DNA of 21,711 nt from Apostichopus parvimensis (GCA_000934455.1 KN888202.1:2246-23956), one strand, 5' to 3'. Positions 12,301 through 18,558 are shown, numbered from the stretch's first letter. A program made the numbers and translations. Notes: generated by a model not told the origin, from the sequence alone.

Positions 12301-12828
12301 AATAAATAGGTATTTTGAGGTCAAAAGAGTAAAATATTCTTTTCATTTGATTTGTATGGTAAGCTTCTTGATATAAATGGATGAACTGATTTATCACCGA
12401 GGGTGGTTGGGGGGGGGGGGGGGGCTTGCATTTGCTGACAATCCGGTAAAAAAACATTACACTGTTTGAATCACAAAATGTGAGAAACATAGTTTGCTCT
12501 TGGTTTGAGTACATATGACTGTGTCAGGTTGTGAACATGAACTCCCAAAGTTCTTTTTCCCTCAAATGTTAGATTTTACAGTTTCTAAGGCCACTACCAT
12601 GAATTACCCTGCTATGAAACAATATAGAGAATGTTCTGTCAATTGCTAGATAGCTTAAATATTTATATCGTATTTAAGTGGCATTCTTCTGTATCATATC
12701 TCATTGTGTATCGATGGTGTTTCCTAAAATGTCGATTGCTCTTCACAGGAACAAGAATACCGATAGCAGCAATGAAAGTCATCGATGACATCGACCAAAC
12801 TATCAACGATGGGAGGATGTCTGGTTGA
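225..12828 (+). CDS. MMUT: Methylmalonyl-CoA mutase, mitochondrial (14 exons; 5' exons outside window)
   Basis: Adenosylcobalamin-dependent enzyme that isomerises (R)-methylmalonyl-CoA to succinyl-CoA in the mitochondrial matrix, the last step of propionate, odd-chain fatty acid and Val/Ile/Met/Thr breakdown. Exons joined: 225-329, 1098-1232, 2000-2117, 2816-3027, 4219-4395, 5229-5312, 6053-6158, 6710-6846, 7622-7696, 9125-9277, 9739-9879, 10776-10903, 11505-11593, 12749-12828. They give 579 codons in one frame, matching human residues 172-750 with no gap as I recall that protein. Visible motifs are GYHMQEAGA with the substrate-site Tyr/His pair, [43 protein letters not shown], and the cobalamin motif DGHDRG (DxHxxG) whose His is the lower axial Co ligand. 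A C-terminal GGVIPPQDY and FGPGTRIP complete the B12 domain. All introns are GT/AG. The N-terminal roughly 171 residues, including the targeting peptide, are missing because the window starts inside the gene. It looks intact and functional. Confidence 0.98.
330..1097 (+). other. MMUT intron 1 (of the window)
   Basis: Intron of 768 bp, GTGAGA...TTTAG. At 545-605 there is a GC-richer patch with paired TTGCGACC / GGTCGCG motifs that could be a degraded repeat. Otherwise AT-rich with nothing identifiable. Confidence 0.85.
1098..1232 (+). CDS. MMUT: MMUT exon, residues about 207-251
   Basis: Forty-five codons between TTTAG and the donor GTATTT, phase 0 on both sides. Contains [20 protein letters not shown], one of the most conserved stretches of the mutase barrel. 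The Asn of IQND corresponds to human Asn219, a position mutated in methylmalonic aciduria. The donor lacks the usual G at +5. Confidence 0.97.
1233..1999 (+). other. MMUT intron 2
   Basis: Intron of 767 bp, GTATTT...TATAG. A C-rich, G-poor stretch lies at 1510-1580. I see no gene or classifiable repeat; open frames here are not conserved proteins. Confidence 0.85.
2000..2117 (+). CDS. MMUT: MMUT exon, residues about 252-290
   Basis: 118 nt, phase 0 entry and phase 1 exit, between TTATAG and the consensus donor GTAAGT. Encodes [20 protein letters not shown]. The Tyr-His pair corresponds to human Tyr264/His265 (Tyr243/His244 in the Propionibacterium enzyme), active-site residues next to the substrate carboxylate and thioester. 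Confidence 0.97.
2118..2815 (+). other. MMUT intron 3
   Basis: Intron of 698 bp, GTAAGT...CGCAG. It carries a family-B MITE at 2167-2533, only about 50 bp after the splice donor. The remainder is AT-rich with a long T-rich tract before the acceptor. Confidence 0.85.
2167..2533 (+). mobile_element. TTAA-flanked MITE, family B, copy 1
   Basis: Begins TTAA then AGGCATTGAAGACTCG and ends CGAGTCTTCACACCCT then TTAA, so the two ends are inverted repeats that differ by a few bases (GCATTG versus GGTGTG). Two further copies lie at 16537-16896 (reverse) and 19659-20047. The interior is shared along its length and includes TGAAAAAGTTAACTTTC and a GAGATGTCCATCGCTG block. TTAA flanks suggest a piggyBac-type transposase in trans. 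It has no coding capacity. Orientation is set as + by convention. Confidence 0.88.
2816..3027 (+). CDS. MMUT: MMUT exon, residues about 291-361
   Basis: 212 nt, the longest exon here, entered in phase 1 (the split Gly codon G|GT) and left in phase 0 at donor GTTAGT. Encodes [20 protein letters not shown], then [20 protein letters not shown] and [13 protein letters not shown], all core barrel motifs. The acceptor has a long T-rich tract (2780-2806). Confidence 0.97.
3075..3235 (+). other. G-rich intronic stretch, possible G-quadruplex
   Basis: Several runs of three to eight G occur on the transcribed-RNA-sense strand at 3083-3128, and an isolated run of eight G is at 3227-3234. Spacing between runs would allow a G-quadruplex in pre-mRNA. 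Structure is not tested. Confidence 0.4.
3232..3510 (+). mobile_element. 5'-truncated LINE: reverse transcriptase C-terminal tail and 3' end
   Basis: Reading from 3239 to the stop TAA at 3362-3364 gives 41 codons, including [20 protein letters not shown] followed by FKKSIKSHL. This matches the WNxLPxxIRxAxxLxxFKxxLKxHL ending common to non-LTR reverse transcriptase ORF2 proteins of the Jockey/CR1/L2/RTE type. About 120 bp of 3' UTR follows, ending in a (TAT/ATT)n tail at 3486-3508. Only the extreme C-terminus is left, as expected for aborted target-primed reverse transcription. It is dead, and exact clade is not determinable. Confidence 0.75.
3815..4160 (-). mobile_element. tRNA-derived SINE, antisense to MMUT
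   Basis: Read on the minus strand from about 4160. The pol III A box TGGTTAAGTGG is the complement of 4140-4150 and the B box GGTTCGAGCCC the complement of 4096-4106, correctly spaced for a tRNA-like head. The body follows with GTGTCCTTGGGCAAGGCA (complement of 4060-4077), a motif shared by many deuterostome and mollusc SINEs. The end is AGCGCTTTATAAATCC and an ATT/TAA-rich tail (about 3810-3840). A 20-bp internal tandem duplication (CAATATTACCCTGGTCA twice) lies at 3892-3929. No ORF is meaningful here. Confidence 0.82.
4219..4395 (+). CDS. MMUT: MMUT exon, residues about 362-420
   Basis: Fifty-nine codons between CCCACAG and donor GTAAGA, phase 0. Contains [20 protein letters not shown] and [20 protein letters not shown] followed by [14 protein letters not shown]. 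The downstream minisatellite begins at this exon's splice donor, and its units resemble the donor sequence. Confidence 0.97.
4396..5062 (+). repeat. Minisatellite starting at a splice donor
   Basis: Degenerate tandem units of roughly 36-40 bp built from GAGCAGGAATCATGCTCTATA then AGCAAGGGTGGGTAA. Higher-order copies are clear: a 71-bp repeat (AACCCTGCTC at 4501 and 4572) and a 73-bp repeat (TAACAGCAC at 4771 and 4844). Units contain short inverted CTCTATATAA/TTATATAGAG-like segments. The first unit begins at the GTAAGAGCAGG of the intron donor, and later units repeat GGGTAAGAG at 4628 and 5041. Unit counts are approximate. Confidence 0.85.
4396..5228 (+). other. MMUT intron 5
   Basis: Intron of 833 bp, GTAAGA...GTAAAG. 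About 80 percent of it is a minisatellite (4396-5062). The last 165 bp is AT-rich with an ordinary acceptor. Confidence 0.85.
5229..5312 (+). CDS. MMUT: MMUT exon, residues about 421-448
   Basis: Twenty-eight codons, phase 0, acceptor TTGTAAAG and donor GTCAGT. Starts with VADPWGGSY, a conserved mutase signature at the end of the barrel, then a more variable helix ending in KKVIDE. Confidence 0.95.
5313..6052 (+). other. MMUT intron 6
   Basis: Intron of 740 bp, GTCAGT...CATCAG. AT-rich with no repeat or gene that I can identify; a short T-run and TG repeat lie at 5455-5490. Confidence 0.8.
6053..6158 (+). CDS. MMUT: MMUT exon, residues about 449-483
   Basis: 106 nt between CCATCAG and donor GTTGTC, phase 0 entry and phase 1 exit. 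Encodes [20 protein letters not shown], then [15 protein letters not shown]. The end is fixed by the next exon, which must supply AG to finish the Glu codon before VIVGVNKY. The donor agrees with consensus only at GT and the preceding AG. Confidence 0.93.
6159..6709 (+). other. MMUT intron 7, with G-rich tract
   Basis: Intron of 551 bp with an unusual donor, GTTGTC. A dense G-run cluster at 6301-6335 (GGGAGGGGGGGGG, then GGGG, GGGGGG, GGGGG) fits a G-quadruplex pattern on the RNA-sense strand. The rest is AT-rich. Confidence 0.75.
6710..6846 (+). CDS. MMUT: MMUT exon, residues about 484-529
   Basis: 137 nt between TTTTACAG and the consensus donor GTAAGT. Completes Glu, then reads [15 protein letters not shown] and [20 protein letters not shown]. 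This is the start of the belt/linker joining the barrel to the cobalamin domain. Exit phase 0. Confidence 0.96.
6847..7621 (+). other. MMUT intron 8, with polypurine tract
   Basis: Intron of 775 bp, GTAAGT...TTGAAG. A roughly 80-bp G/A-rich tract lies at 7287-7370 with several G runs. Nothing else is identifiable. Confidence 0.8.
7622..7696 (+). CDS. MMUT: MMUT exon, residues about 530-554
   Basis: Short 25-codon exon between CTTGAAG and donor GTGAAT, phase 0. Encodes [20 protein letters not shown], matching the LxxLTxCAxSGxGNxL helix of the linker. Confidence 0.93.
7767..8318 (+). mobile_element. TTAA-flanked fold-back MITE, family A, copy 1
   Basis: Starts TTAA then AGGATTGGTTCAG and ends CTGAACCAATCCT then TCAA (one change from TTAA). 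The inverted similarity continues inward: TGTGTAGAAACTG and TGATGTCACATCCTC at 7900-7950 pair with the complement at 8132-8168, so the element can form one long imperfect hairpin. Nearly identical to 20900-21481, differing by a few substitutions and small indels. The open frame across its right part (ending HVKHLNQSF) is present in both copies only because the DNA is shared. Non-autonomous; piggyBac-type mobilisation is inferred from TTAA. Confidence 0.9.
8380..8900 (+). repeat. Diverged direct duplication, about 257-bp period
   Basis: TTTTCCTACATTCACCTG at about 8383 recurs as TTTTCTATATACACCTGG at about 8637. The similarity continues through ACATGTTTCAACACTACT (8528) versus ACATGTTTCATCACTACT (8786) and TCATGATAAAG versus TCATGATGAAG. 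Old tandem copies with many changes; origin unknown. Confidence 0.55.
9125..9277 (+). CDS. MMUT: MMUT exon, residues about 555-605
   Basis: Fifty-one codons between CCTTAG and donor GTAAAG, phase 0. Encodes [20 protein letters not shown] and [20 protein letters not shown]. RCTVGEIxDA is a family signature before the B12 domain. Noticeably more GC-rich than the AT-rich introns on both sides. Confidence 0.96.
9278..9738 (+). other. MMUT intron 10
   Basis: Intron of 461 bp, GTAAAG...CAACAG. No repeat or regulatory element recognised. Confidence 0.8.
9739..9879 (+). CDS. MMUT: MMUT exon, residues about 606-652, cobalamin ligand
   Basis: Forty-seven codons between CCAACAG and donor GTATTC, phase 0. 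Encodes the first strand and loop of the Rossmann-like cobalamin domain: [26 protein letters not shown] is the DxHxxG motif and its His (human His627 equivalent) replaces dimethylbenzimidazole as the lower ligand of Co. [10 protein letters not shown] follows. Confidence 0.98.
9880..10775 (+). other. MMUT intron 11
   Basis: Intron of 896 bp, GTATTC...AACAG. Contains C/T-rich tracts (about 9985-10040 and 10125-10250) and a terminal-inverted-repeat element at 10353-10628. Confidence 0.8.
10353..10628. mobile_element. Short element with about 38-bp terminal inverted repeats
   Basis: The left end reads AAAAGTAAGTTGGCCTGACG then TTTCGATCCTAGCAGGATCT. The right end is its inverted complement, ending AGGCCAACTTACTTTT, with one substitution (GACG/GATG) and a one-base gap. 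The interior is purine-rich with no coding capacity. No clear target duplication found, so the boundaries could be off by some bases. Probably a MITE; superfamily unassigned. Confidence 0.75.
10776..10903 (+). CDS. MMUT: MMUT exon, residues about 653-694
   Basis: 128 nt between TAAACAG and donor GTATGA, phase 0 entry and phase 2 exit. Encodes [20 protein letters not shown] then [14 protein letters not shown]. The SxL motif (STL) that contacts the corrin nucleotide tail in B12 domains is present. Confidence 0.97.
10904..11504 (+). other. MMUT intron 12
   Basis: Intron of 601 bp, GTATGA...TTTCAG. No repeats or genes recognised; open frames on either strand here resemble nothing I know. Confidence 0.8.
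11505..11593 (+). CDS. MMUT: MMUT exon, residues about 695-724
   Basis: 89 nt between ATTTCAG and donor GTATTA, phase 2 entry (completes Gly) and phase 1 exit. Encodes [20 protein letters not shown] and GVKSIFGP. The GG of VGGVIPPQD lines the nucleotide-loop pocket. Where human has LVMC, this protein reads GVIV, closer to bacterial mutases as I recall them. Confidence 0.96.
11594..12748 (+). other. MMUT intron 13
   Basis: Intron of 1155 bp, GTATTA...TTCACAG. The section 11820-12250 is less AT-rich than the other introns and may be an old unclassified repeat. A run of 16 G at 12409-12424 follows. No protein-like frame found. Confidence 0.8.
12409..12424 (+). repeat. Homopolymer run of 16 G
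   Basis: Uninterrupted G run late in the last MMUT intron, preceded by GGGTGGTT. Length is likely to vary between individuals or sequencing reads. Confidence 0.85.
12749..12828 (+). CDS. MMUT: MMUT terminal coding exon, residues about 725-750
   Basis: Starts after TTCACAG by completing a Gly codon, then [20 protein letters not shown], ending GRMSG and TGA at 12826-12828. The C-terminal helix has the same length as in human MMUT. A palindromic MITE follows the stop codon. Confidence 0.96.
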
Positions 12829-12841
12829 ATGTCTTCCATAT

Positions 12842-13038
12842 CAGCCAGTTGGGACAATTTCCTAACGCTAATACCTCTAAACTGTACTCCAATATCAAGC
12901 ACTGGTATTGACAGTACAAACAGTTCCTAACCTTATCTGGTAGAAACATGTTATTCATACTTCTCGTACTGACAATACAAGTGCTCTGAAGCGGGACATG
13001 ACACTACAGTATAGAAAAAAAATTGTCCCAACTGGGTG
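12842..13038. mobile_element. Palindromic MITE with 9-bp target duplication in MMUT 3' UTR
   Basis: The ends are inverted repeats: a perfect 16-bp match (CCAGTTGGGACAATTT at 12845-12860, complement at 13020-13035) that extends to the outer CAG/GTG with one mismatch. The inner arms also pair imperfectly (12890-12918 against 12965-12983), so the whole 197 bp can fold back. It is flanked by exact 9-bp repeats CTTCCATAT at 12833-12841 and 13039-13047. A 9-bp duplication suits Mutator-like elements. No coding capacity, so it is non-autonomous. Confidence 0.85.
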
Positions 13039-13380
13039 CTTCCATATTGGTTCATTAATGAATATTCATAATGCTAACAGGGTGGCCAATTCAAATAGCA
13101 TGATATTACCTGTACAGTAAATGGTTGTTTGGTCGATCTCTCTTTCAATCAGAAAATTCGCTGTCATAGAAAGTAAAAGTAAATATTAATTGCCATGGCT
13201 GCCATAAGGGATAAGTTCTGCCTAAAGGAATGCCTCACCTCTATAGTAACATAATTTCATCTCCTTATCATCTACAATACAAAGGCTTTATGTGTCTCCA
13301 TATCAATTGTGGTTTAAGAAATGTTAAATGACATGTGATGAACCTCTGTCTTATTTATTTGAGTAAAAATTAAATCATCA

Positions 13381-13386
13381 AATAAA
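13381..13386 (+). terminator. Polyadenylation signal for MMUT
   Basis: Canonical AATAAA 553 nt after the stop codon, with T/GT-rich sequence 25-45 nt downstream. It is the only good AATAAA I see soon after the stop. Confidence 0.65.
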
Positions 13387-13405
13387 ATAATAGTATTTTC
13401 AGTGT

Positions 13406-13705
13406 CATCTTTCTTATTTTTATTTGTGTACTTGATTGAGGTAAGTTGTCAAAAGTTCACTAATTTTGACAGCCTTGTCATAAGGTTGATTAACTAGACT
13501 AAATAATGTTTGCAGTTATTTTGCCAGTGTATTCATTGAGATACTTTTTAAAGCAAAGTAACTCAAGATGAAGTCTGTGAATGAAAAAAAAAATAACTTG
13601 ATCCACTCTCAACCACAAACCTCTTACATTTAGACTCCAACCTTGTTGTCACAACAGTGTTATGTTGAGTGAGGTATCACGAGTCAGTTCCGAAGGGAAC
13701 AGATA
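13406..13705. other. Intergenic, no features seen
   Basis: AT-rich sequence between the MMUT cleavage region and the hAT-like MITE. Nothing recognised. Confidence 0.6.
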
Positions 13706-13713
13706 CTACTGGT

Positions 13714-14098
13714 CATAGGCGTAGGAGCCCAATTTGATTTGGGGGGGCTGTAACGACTTGCCCAAAAAGTATAACCAAAGTTTTCGCGCGCTCCACGCGC
13801 ATTCCACCCGTTAATGTGCATATCATATAGGCATGCATCAGTTATTACATCGCATGCCAATAACATACAATCATTTTCCGTGTTATAACCCTTCCATATT
13901 GGCATAATTATTGGGAAAGTCGTTACAATAATAATGATAAGAAAAATATAAGTTTAACCATTGAAAAACACATTGCAAATTATTTTTCTTTCAGTAGGTG
14001 CCCGAAAAATTCTCAGCATATTGCCCGAATTTTCAGAAATTGTTTTGGTTGGGGGGCTCCAGCCCCCCCCCCCCCCCCCCCCGCCTCCTACGCCTATG
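13714..14098. mobile_element. hAT-like MITE with 8-bp target duplication
   Basis: Terminal inverted repeats CATAGGCGTAGGAG (13714-13727) and its complement at 14085-14098. Flanked by exact 8-bp repeats CTACTGGT at 13706-13713 and 14099-14106; 8 bp is the hAT-superfamily size. A second inner inverted pair, TGTAACGACTT at about 13750 and its complement at about 13917, supports a fold-back structure. Near the right end a G-run and C-run (14051-14082) form a short hairpin GGGGGGCT/AGCCCCCC. The long frames on both strands here (proline or glycine runs) arise from that tract and are not genes. Confidence 0.85.
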
Positions 14099-14106
14099 CT
14101 ACTGGT

Positions 14107-15080
14107 GATCACGTTTAAGCTTTCTTTAGTAAGAAGTCCCTCCATCTTTCTATCAGCTTATCTGCTCCCTTCAGCGAAAATTGCTGTTTCATTAACCACT
14201 GCCTTAATCAGCTTAGTATTTAGATGACAGTTTCAGAAACACATGTGACTAGCTATACATCCTTAGGATCTTGTTCTTTCATGATAAGATGACTTCACAT
14301 ATTGTTCCACAATTCAATACCCAACCTCTCAGTTTTAATTCAAAGACTTCAGTAAACATCTCCGCCCATTTTAGTTTCTTCATGTACGAGCTTAAGTTGC
14401 TATTCAAAGTTAAATCCCGTTGACCACAAGGTTTCTTGGAACAGCTCCCAACCAAATTGAAAGGGAAATAACAGTACAAGCAGGTTGTTAATTAAAGCCG
14501 TGGGTTAGTTAACAATACCTACATAGAGACTAAATTATAAGCTGTTAAGGTCAATTGATTAGTCCCGTAAGCAGATGTTACCATTGTATACTCATGGTAG
14601 ATTTGAACTTATATCGTGCAAACATTTCGCATTTACGCCTATAATATTATCTTCTAATGAACGTTTTATTTCTACATGTAAGCAATTTATTATTCAGTGT
14701 TGCTATGCTTGCTTTTGTGGGCTATATTGTAAAGTCGCCGGATAGACCCCATACGTAGCCTCTATTTTATTAAAGTTTGAATCTGCGTATGTGGAACCTG
14801 GTGAAGTTTCGTTGGGGGCTCGAATTAAACGGAGATGGGGTCATTGAGTAGTTACTACGGGTAGTTTTCACTCTCCCTATTTTAAACAGAAAAAATATTA
14901 CTGAACAAAACATAGACAGGCGGCAACTCGCTTCCATCTTCCGGTTGACTATCTACCCCATCGCTCTATTCTCATCCCCCGGTCCTGCCCTAACATATTT
15001 TAATGGAAATCCGCGAGATGTATGAAGCATGTACCAATATGTCTATTATAAATTTATTTGATATACAACAAGAAAAACCG
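14107..15080. other. Intergenic, no clear features
   Basis: No conserved protein frame, RNA gene or repeat family recognised. A minus-strand frame near 14279-14479 matches no family I know and lacks splice support. The part from about 14720 on is somewhat richer in CpG than the introns and may be upstream sequence of the next gene. Confidence 0.4.
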
Positions 15081-15089
15081 GCTAGCTAA

Positions 15090-15324
15090 CTTGTTTTCAT
15101 CAAACGCCCTCACTTTCGCGGCACCGGCTATTCTCGTAGTCGCAGATTCCTTCAGCTCTGGAAAATTTCGGCTAAATGCCATTTCATGAAATGGTAGACT
15201 AAGTGGAATGTGTCTTTTAGCTTACTCTACCAGACAGTTTGTTTTTTAGATTGTATAAACCATTGCCGCATTTGGTTTCGTGGAGCACTATCCTTTTTTC
15301 ATGAAAACGACTTGACTGTTTACG
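15090..15324 (+). promoter_or_regulatory. Candidate promoter / untranslated first exon of the downstream gene
   Basis: A GC-richer, CpG-containing patch (15104-15150) is followed by an excellent splice donor, ACG|GTAAGTATGG at 15322-15334. It could splice to the acceptor TGTCCAG at 18377-18383, just ahead of the start codon of the receptor-like exon. If spliced so, the frame opening at 15210 would reach a stop straight after the junction, so this exon would be non-coding. Inference only: no TATA box or initiator is certain. Confidence 0.25.
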
Positions 15325-15434
15325 GTAAGTATGGAAACGGTAAACGTTGCGAAGGAAGCTTTGTGGCTAGGTCACAAATGCCTATCGTTTGTAGTCGCTG
15401 TACTACTGCTAGTGCCAGTAGGCATATGTGGTAA

Positions 15435-16536
15435 CTAATCCCTATGTCAAGAGTACAGTAAAAGTATATAGGCCCTACACAAGTCTACAGTTCGCATGTA
15501 AACATCGTTGAGCCAGAATAATACATAGCCGAACAGATAGGCCCAATGTTAGTGCTTGCATAGTAGACCGTTGTATTTACATAACGGACAACTTAAAATA
15601 AAGGAATGTAATCGGATACCACAAGGACAATGTTTGTGGTGTTACTTGTACCTTAGTTAATTGTGTATGAAAGTAATTTTAGACTTGTTTGAACTTGTTA
15701 ATGTAGGCTTAGCCTAAAACTTACATCAAAACTGGGGAAAGTTACCAACCTAGGCTACCTTAGCTAGTGCATGTCTAACAAGACCTAGGCATAGTCTGGT
15801 ATCTGTTCACAGATCTGTTAATTTATATGTGGGCTGAGATGAAATAAGCAAGTTTATCATACAGTAGTATTATAGATAATGCAAGGGTACAATAACCCAC
15901 ATCATCAAGTTCTTGTTTGGTCAAAATCTCATAGAAGCAATAAGAAATATACATTCTTACCAATGACCATACTAAAATTATACCTATAACATTTCCTGAT
16001 ATATCTACAGTCACTGGCAAACAGCAAGATCATATGTATATGATAATATCTAGACAAAATAGTCAAACTGCTATAAAAGTGTAATGATGTAGCCTTTAGC
16101 AGTTTCTACAAAGGAACTATAGTATTCAATAGGAGAAACATTCAGATGCTACACAAAATTTGAACACAAAGTTATGTATCCCCTGGGCTATATTGATATC
16201 TAGGACAGTAGCTCACTTTAAATGTACAACATAGATTGTTCTGCCCCATGTATCTTATTTGAATCCTCTGTAACTTGTAAGTCTTAGATTTTTTATTTAA
16301 ACTGATTCTACTGTAAAGTTAACGATATGGACTGTGGGATTGCAAGTCCTAATCGGTTACCTATATACTTAAGTACTTAAATTACACTGTCCACAATGGA
16401 CAGACCTGTTTGTTACATGATATATATATGCATGCATTAATTTAACATATAATGTTTCAATACATCCCTCCCCAAAACATATATACTTTTTAAAATTTAT
16501 TCCTCCTTAATTTGGTTAAGGCCATGACACTGAAGG
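15435..16536. other. No gene seen; probable intron or intergenic
   Basis: AT-rich sequence with scattered TATATA and TAGGCCT motifs. No conserved reading frame or repeat family recognised. It would be part of the first intron if the exon ending at 15324 is real. Confidence 0.4.
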
Positions 16537-16896
16537 TTAAAGGGTGTGAAGACTCGCGCAAAAAGAAACATCTTATGCCGGTAATATGACCTAGTTTCAA
16601 ATGAGGTGTAACAGAAGTGTTAAACACCACCATCGATCCCAGAAAATATACACCGTCGGTAATTAGACACTAGTGTATAGTCAGTACATACAGCTGCGGT
16701 CAATAACCACAGCACAGTATACAAACGATACAGCGATGGACATCTCAGGTCCAGCTAAAGATAGCAATTAAGGTATCACTTTTCATTACTGTCTGCATTT
16801 TGTAGCAACACGAACAAAACGTCACTTGCAAGCAACAGAAAGTTAACTTTTTCAGATGGCCGCACACGGTTTGGGGCGAGTCTTCAATGCCTTTAA
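16537..16896 (-). mobile_element. TTAA-flanked MITE, family B, copy 2 (reverse)
   Basis: TTAA then AGGGTGTGAAGACTCGCGC at the left and CGAGTCTTCAATGCCT then TTAA at the right. It is the reverse complement of copy 1, with the same pair of unlike ends. Internal blocks such as AAAGTTAACTTTTTCAGA and GATGGACATCTCAGGTC match the other copies in reverse. Non-coding. Confidence 0.88.
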
Positions 16897-18380
16897 AACA
16901 ATTGAATTTATCTCACCTGGTTTTAATGCCTTTAAATGTACAATGTTAAAGTGCATATAGAGTTATACTATTCTCTCCTTCTGTCAGTGTGGTTTAGCTC
17001 ATATGATACACCAGCACACCGATATAAAGTACAGTATACATATATTTATATAAACATACATATATAATATCGATCTTGGTTTCTTTAGTTGTATTATGTG
17101 TTGAATTTGCTACAAGATGGTGGTGCTGCATTCAACTACTAAAACTAGATAGAAATCTACCAAATATTTCACTAGCCTACTAAAAACAAGAAGCACATAC
17201 TGTAGTCATGGTCTCAGGGAGTGTTCAGATTAAATAAATTTGAAATTTTGAAATTTTAAAATACAAGGCATCAAAACACACACACTCACATAGGATTTGT
17301 GTTTTGGAATTTTGCTTTCATTTCGTGACGAAATTTAAGGATACATGTTTACATGCAAAAGAACAACTTGTAGGACAATTTTCCAAGAACCCACCATTGT
17401 AAAAGGGAATTTATAGCTAGTCATAACATGACATGTAAAGCAGTGTAGCCCTGTTCCTATTGGTCGATTGGGTATTTTATCGTAGGCCTGACTGGATTAT
17501 TTGTTTAAAGTTTGGTTTGAATTGTGTTTGCGGATCCCTGCGGTCAACTAATTCTTAATATTGACTTTTGAGAATGTTGATAATATCTTGGAAACAGGTA
17601 CGCTTACTGACGGTTGTTCAGGTAATACTTTACTTAAGCACTAAAAGTAAAGGTCATTTATGTGTGTGTAACAACCTTTCATCGTGATGCAAGCTGTGTT
17701 TAGTCACTGTTGTGACCGATTCGTTTAAAAGGCTTATCAATTGTTAGTGTGTTGAAATGATCATCAGTTATATGTCCTATTTTTTTTTTTTTTTTTTAAC
17801 ATCAGTCAAGAAGGGTTTACAAAAACAACAAGTGTTTAAGCATTTTTTTCCCATTGGCTTGAAAATGATTGGCTACATTTATAACATTTCTATGAAAATT
17901 TAGAAGCCAAAGAAAAATCATATTTATAATTATATCAATTTATAATATAATATAATATTTCCTCCATAATACTGCAAAAAAACCAAAATCAAAGAAGAAA
18001 AAAAAATCAGGAGAACTCCTGGGATAATTAAAACTCTTTGCAAAATAATCTTTGACAAGTTATTCATCAGTATTATTTAGAAAAATGTGTTTCAAATGAC
18101 TTTTATTTAATATTCTTACAAATTGTTTTCCCTTTGGGTTTGAAAAGAACAACAACTTAAAACTTCTAGCCTGATGCTTTCACTTTATTTGACTTCAATT
18201 TACTGTGCTACTTCCATCATTGAATTCCAGAATGATATCCTGACATTTGCTGTAATCAAGAAAAAGACTTTAACTATAGGTGATCCTCTGATTGGCAGGT
18301 CAATTGTAAAATGGCATTAATCCAGTTCACATGATCTTGTTATAGGTATTTCATTAGTTAACAATAGGTAGCATTGTGTC
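16897..18380. other. No gene seen; AT-rich with an 18-T run
   Basis: Contains TATA-rich simple sequence (17036-17070), an inverted CCAAT box (ATTGG at 17459) without other promoter signals, and a run of 18 T at 17780-17797. No protein-like frame recognised. If the gene model holds, this is first-intron sequence. Confidence 0.4.
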
Positions 18381-18392
18381 CAGATTAATAAC

Positions 18393-18558
18393 ATGAGTCC
18401 TATTGAAAAGTCTAAACCTTACTGGATAGTGTTACTGTTGGTCGGAACTACTCAAGCGAGACATTCGCAATGTCAAGACCAGTTGTCGATGCTTGAAGGA
18501 TTTTACTTGTGTTATCAGTGTGGTTCATGTAGGACACTTGAGTTGAAAATCTGTGAAG
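18393..18558 (+). CDS. Signal peptide plus start of a TNF-receptor-type cysteine-rich domain (first coding exon)
   Basis: Fifty-five codons plus one base from ATG 18393 to a donor AAG|GTAAAT at 18559. Residues 1-22 look like a signal peptide: a charged start (MSPIEKSKPY), hydrophobic WIVLLLVG, then a likely cut after TTQA. The secreted part reads C-x12-C-x2-C-x2-C-x7-C (Cys 27, 40, 43, 46, 54). EDAR has the same C-x12-C-x2-C-x2-C start to its first cysteine-rich domain, with a similar place for the next Cys, and TNFRSF19 and EDA2R have close variants. The likely product is the N-terminus of a cell-surface death-domain-type or EDAR-like receptor. A possible acceptor TGTCCAG ends at 18383. Phase 1 exit is usual for extracellular modules. 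The following exons were not found in the window. A chance frame cannot be excluded. Confidence 0.45.

Larger units (their letters stand above)
12829..13405 (+). other. MMUT: MMUT 3' untranslated region
   Basis: Follows the TGA and runs to about 15-25 nt past AATAAA at 13381-13386. A T- and GT-rich stretch at 13408-13432 fits a downstream cleavage element. The exact cleavage site is inferred. About a third of this UTR (12833-13047) is an inserted palindromic MITE with its target duplications. Confidence 0.7.

Noticed and set aside
11988..12514. Two consecutive minus-strand frames of 75 and 100 codons in the last intron
   Set aside because: The second translates the poly-G run as proline and neither shows a recognisable domain; likely chance in a less AT-rich patch.
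13954..14227. Overlapping open frames on both strands with long Pro or Gly runs
   Set aside because: They read through the C homopolymer of the hAT-like MITE. Length is an artefact of the tract.
15210..15434. 74-codon frame with several Cys near the candidate promoter
   Set aside because: No family resemblance, and splicing at the strong donor at 15325 would put a stop almost at once after the junction. Kept only as part of a possible untranslated exon.
17459..17622. CCAAT-box promoter with an untranslated exon ending at 17598 or 17621
   Set aside because: Only an ATTGG word and two donor-like GT sites; no further support and AT-rich surroundings.
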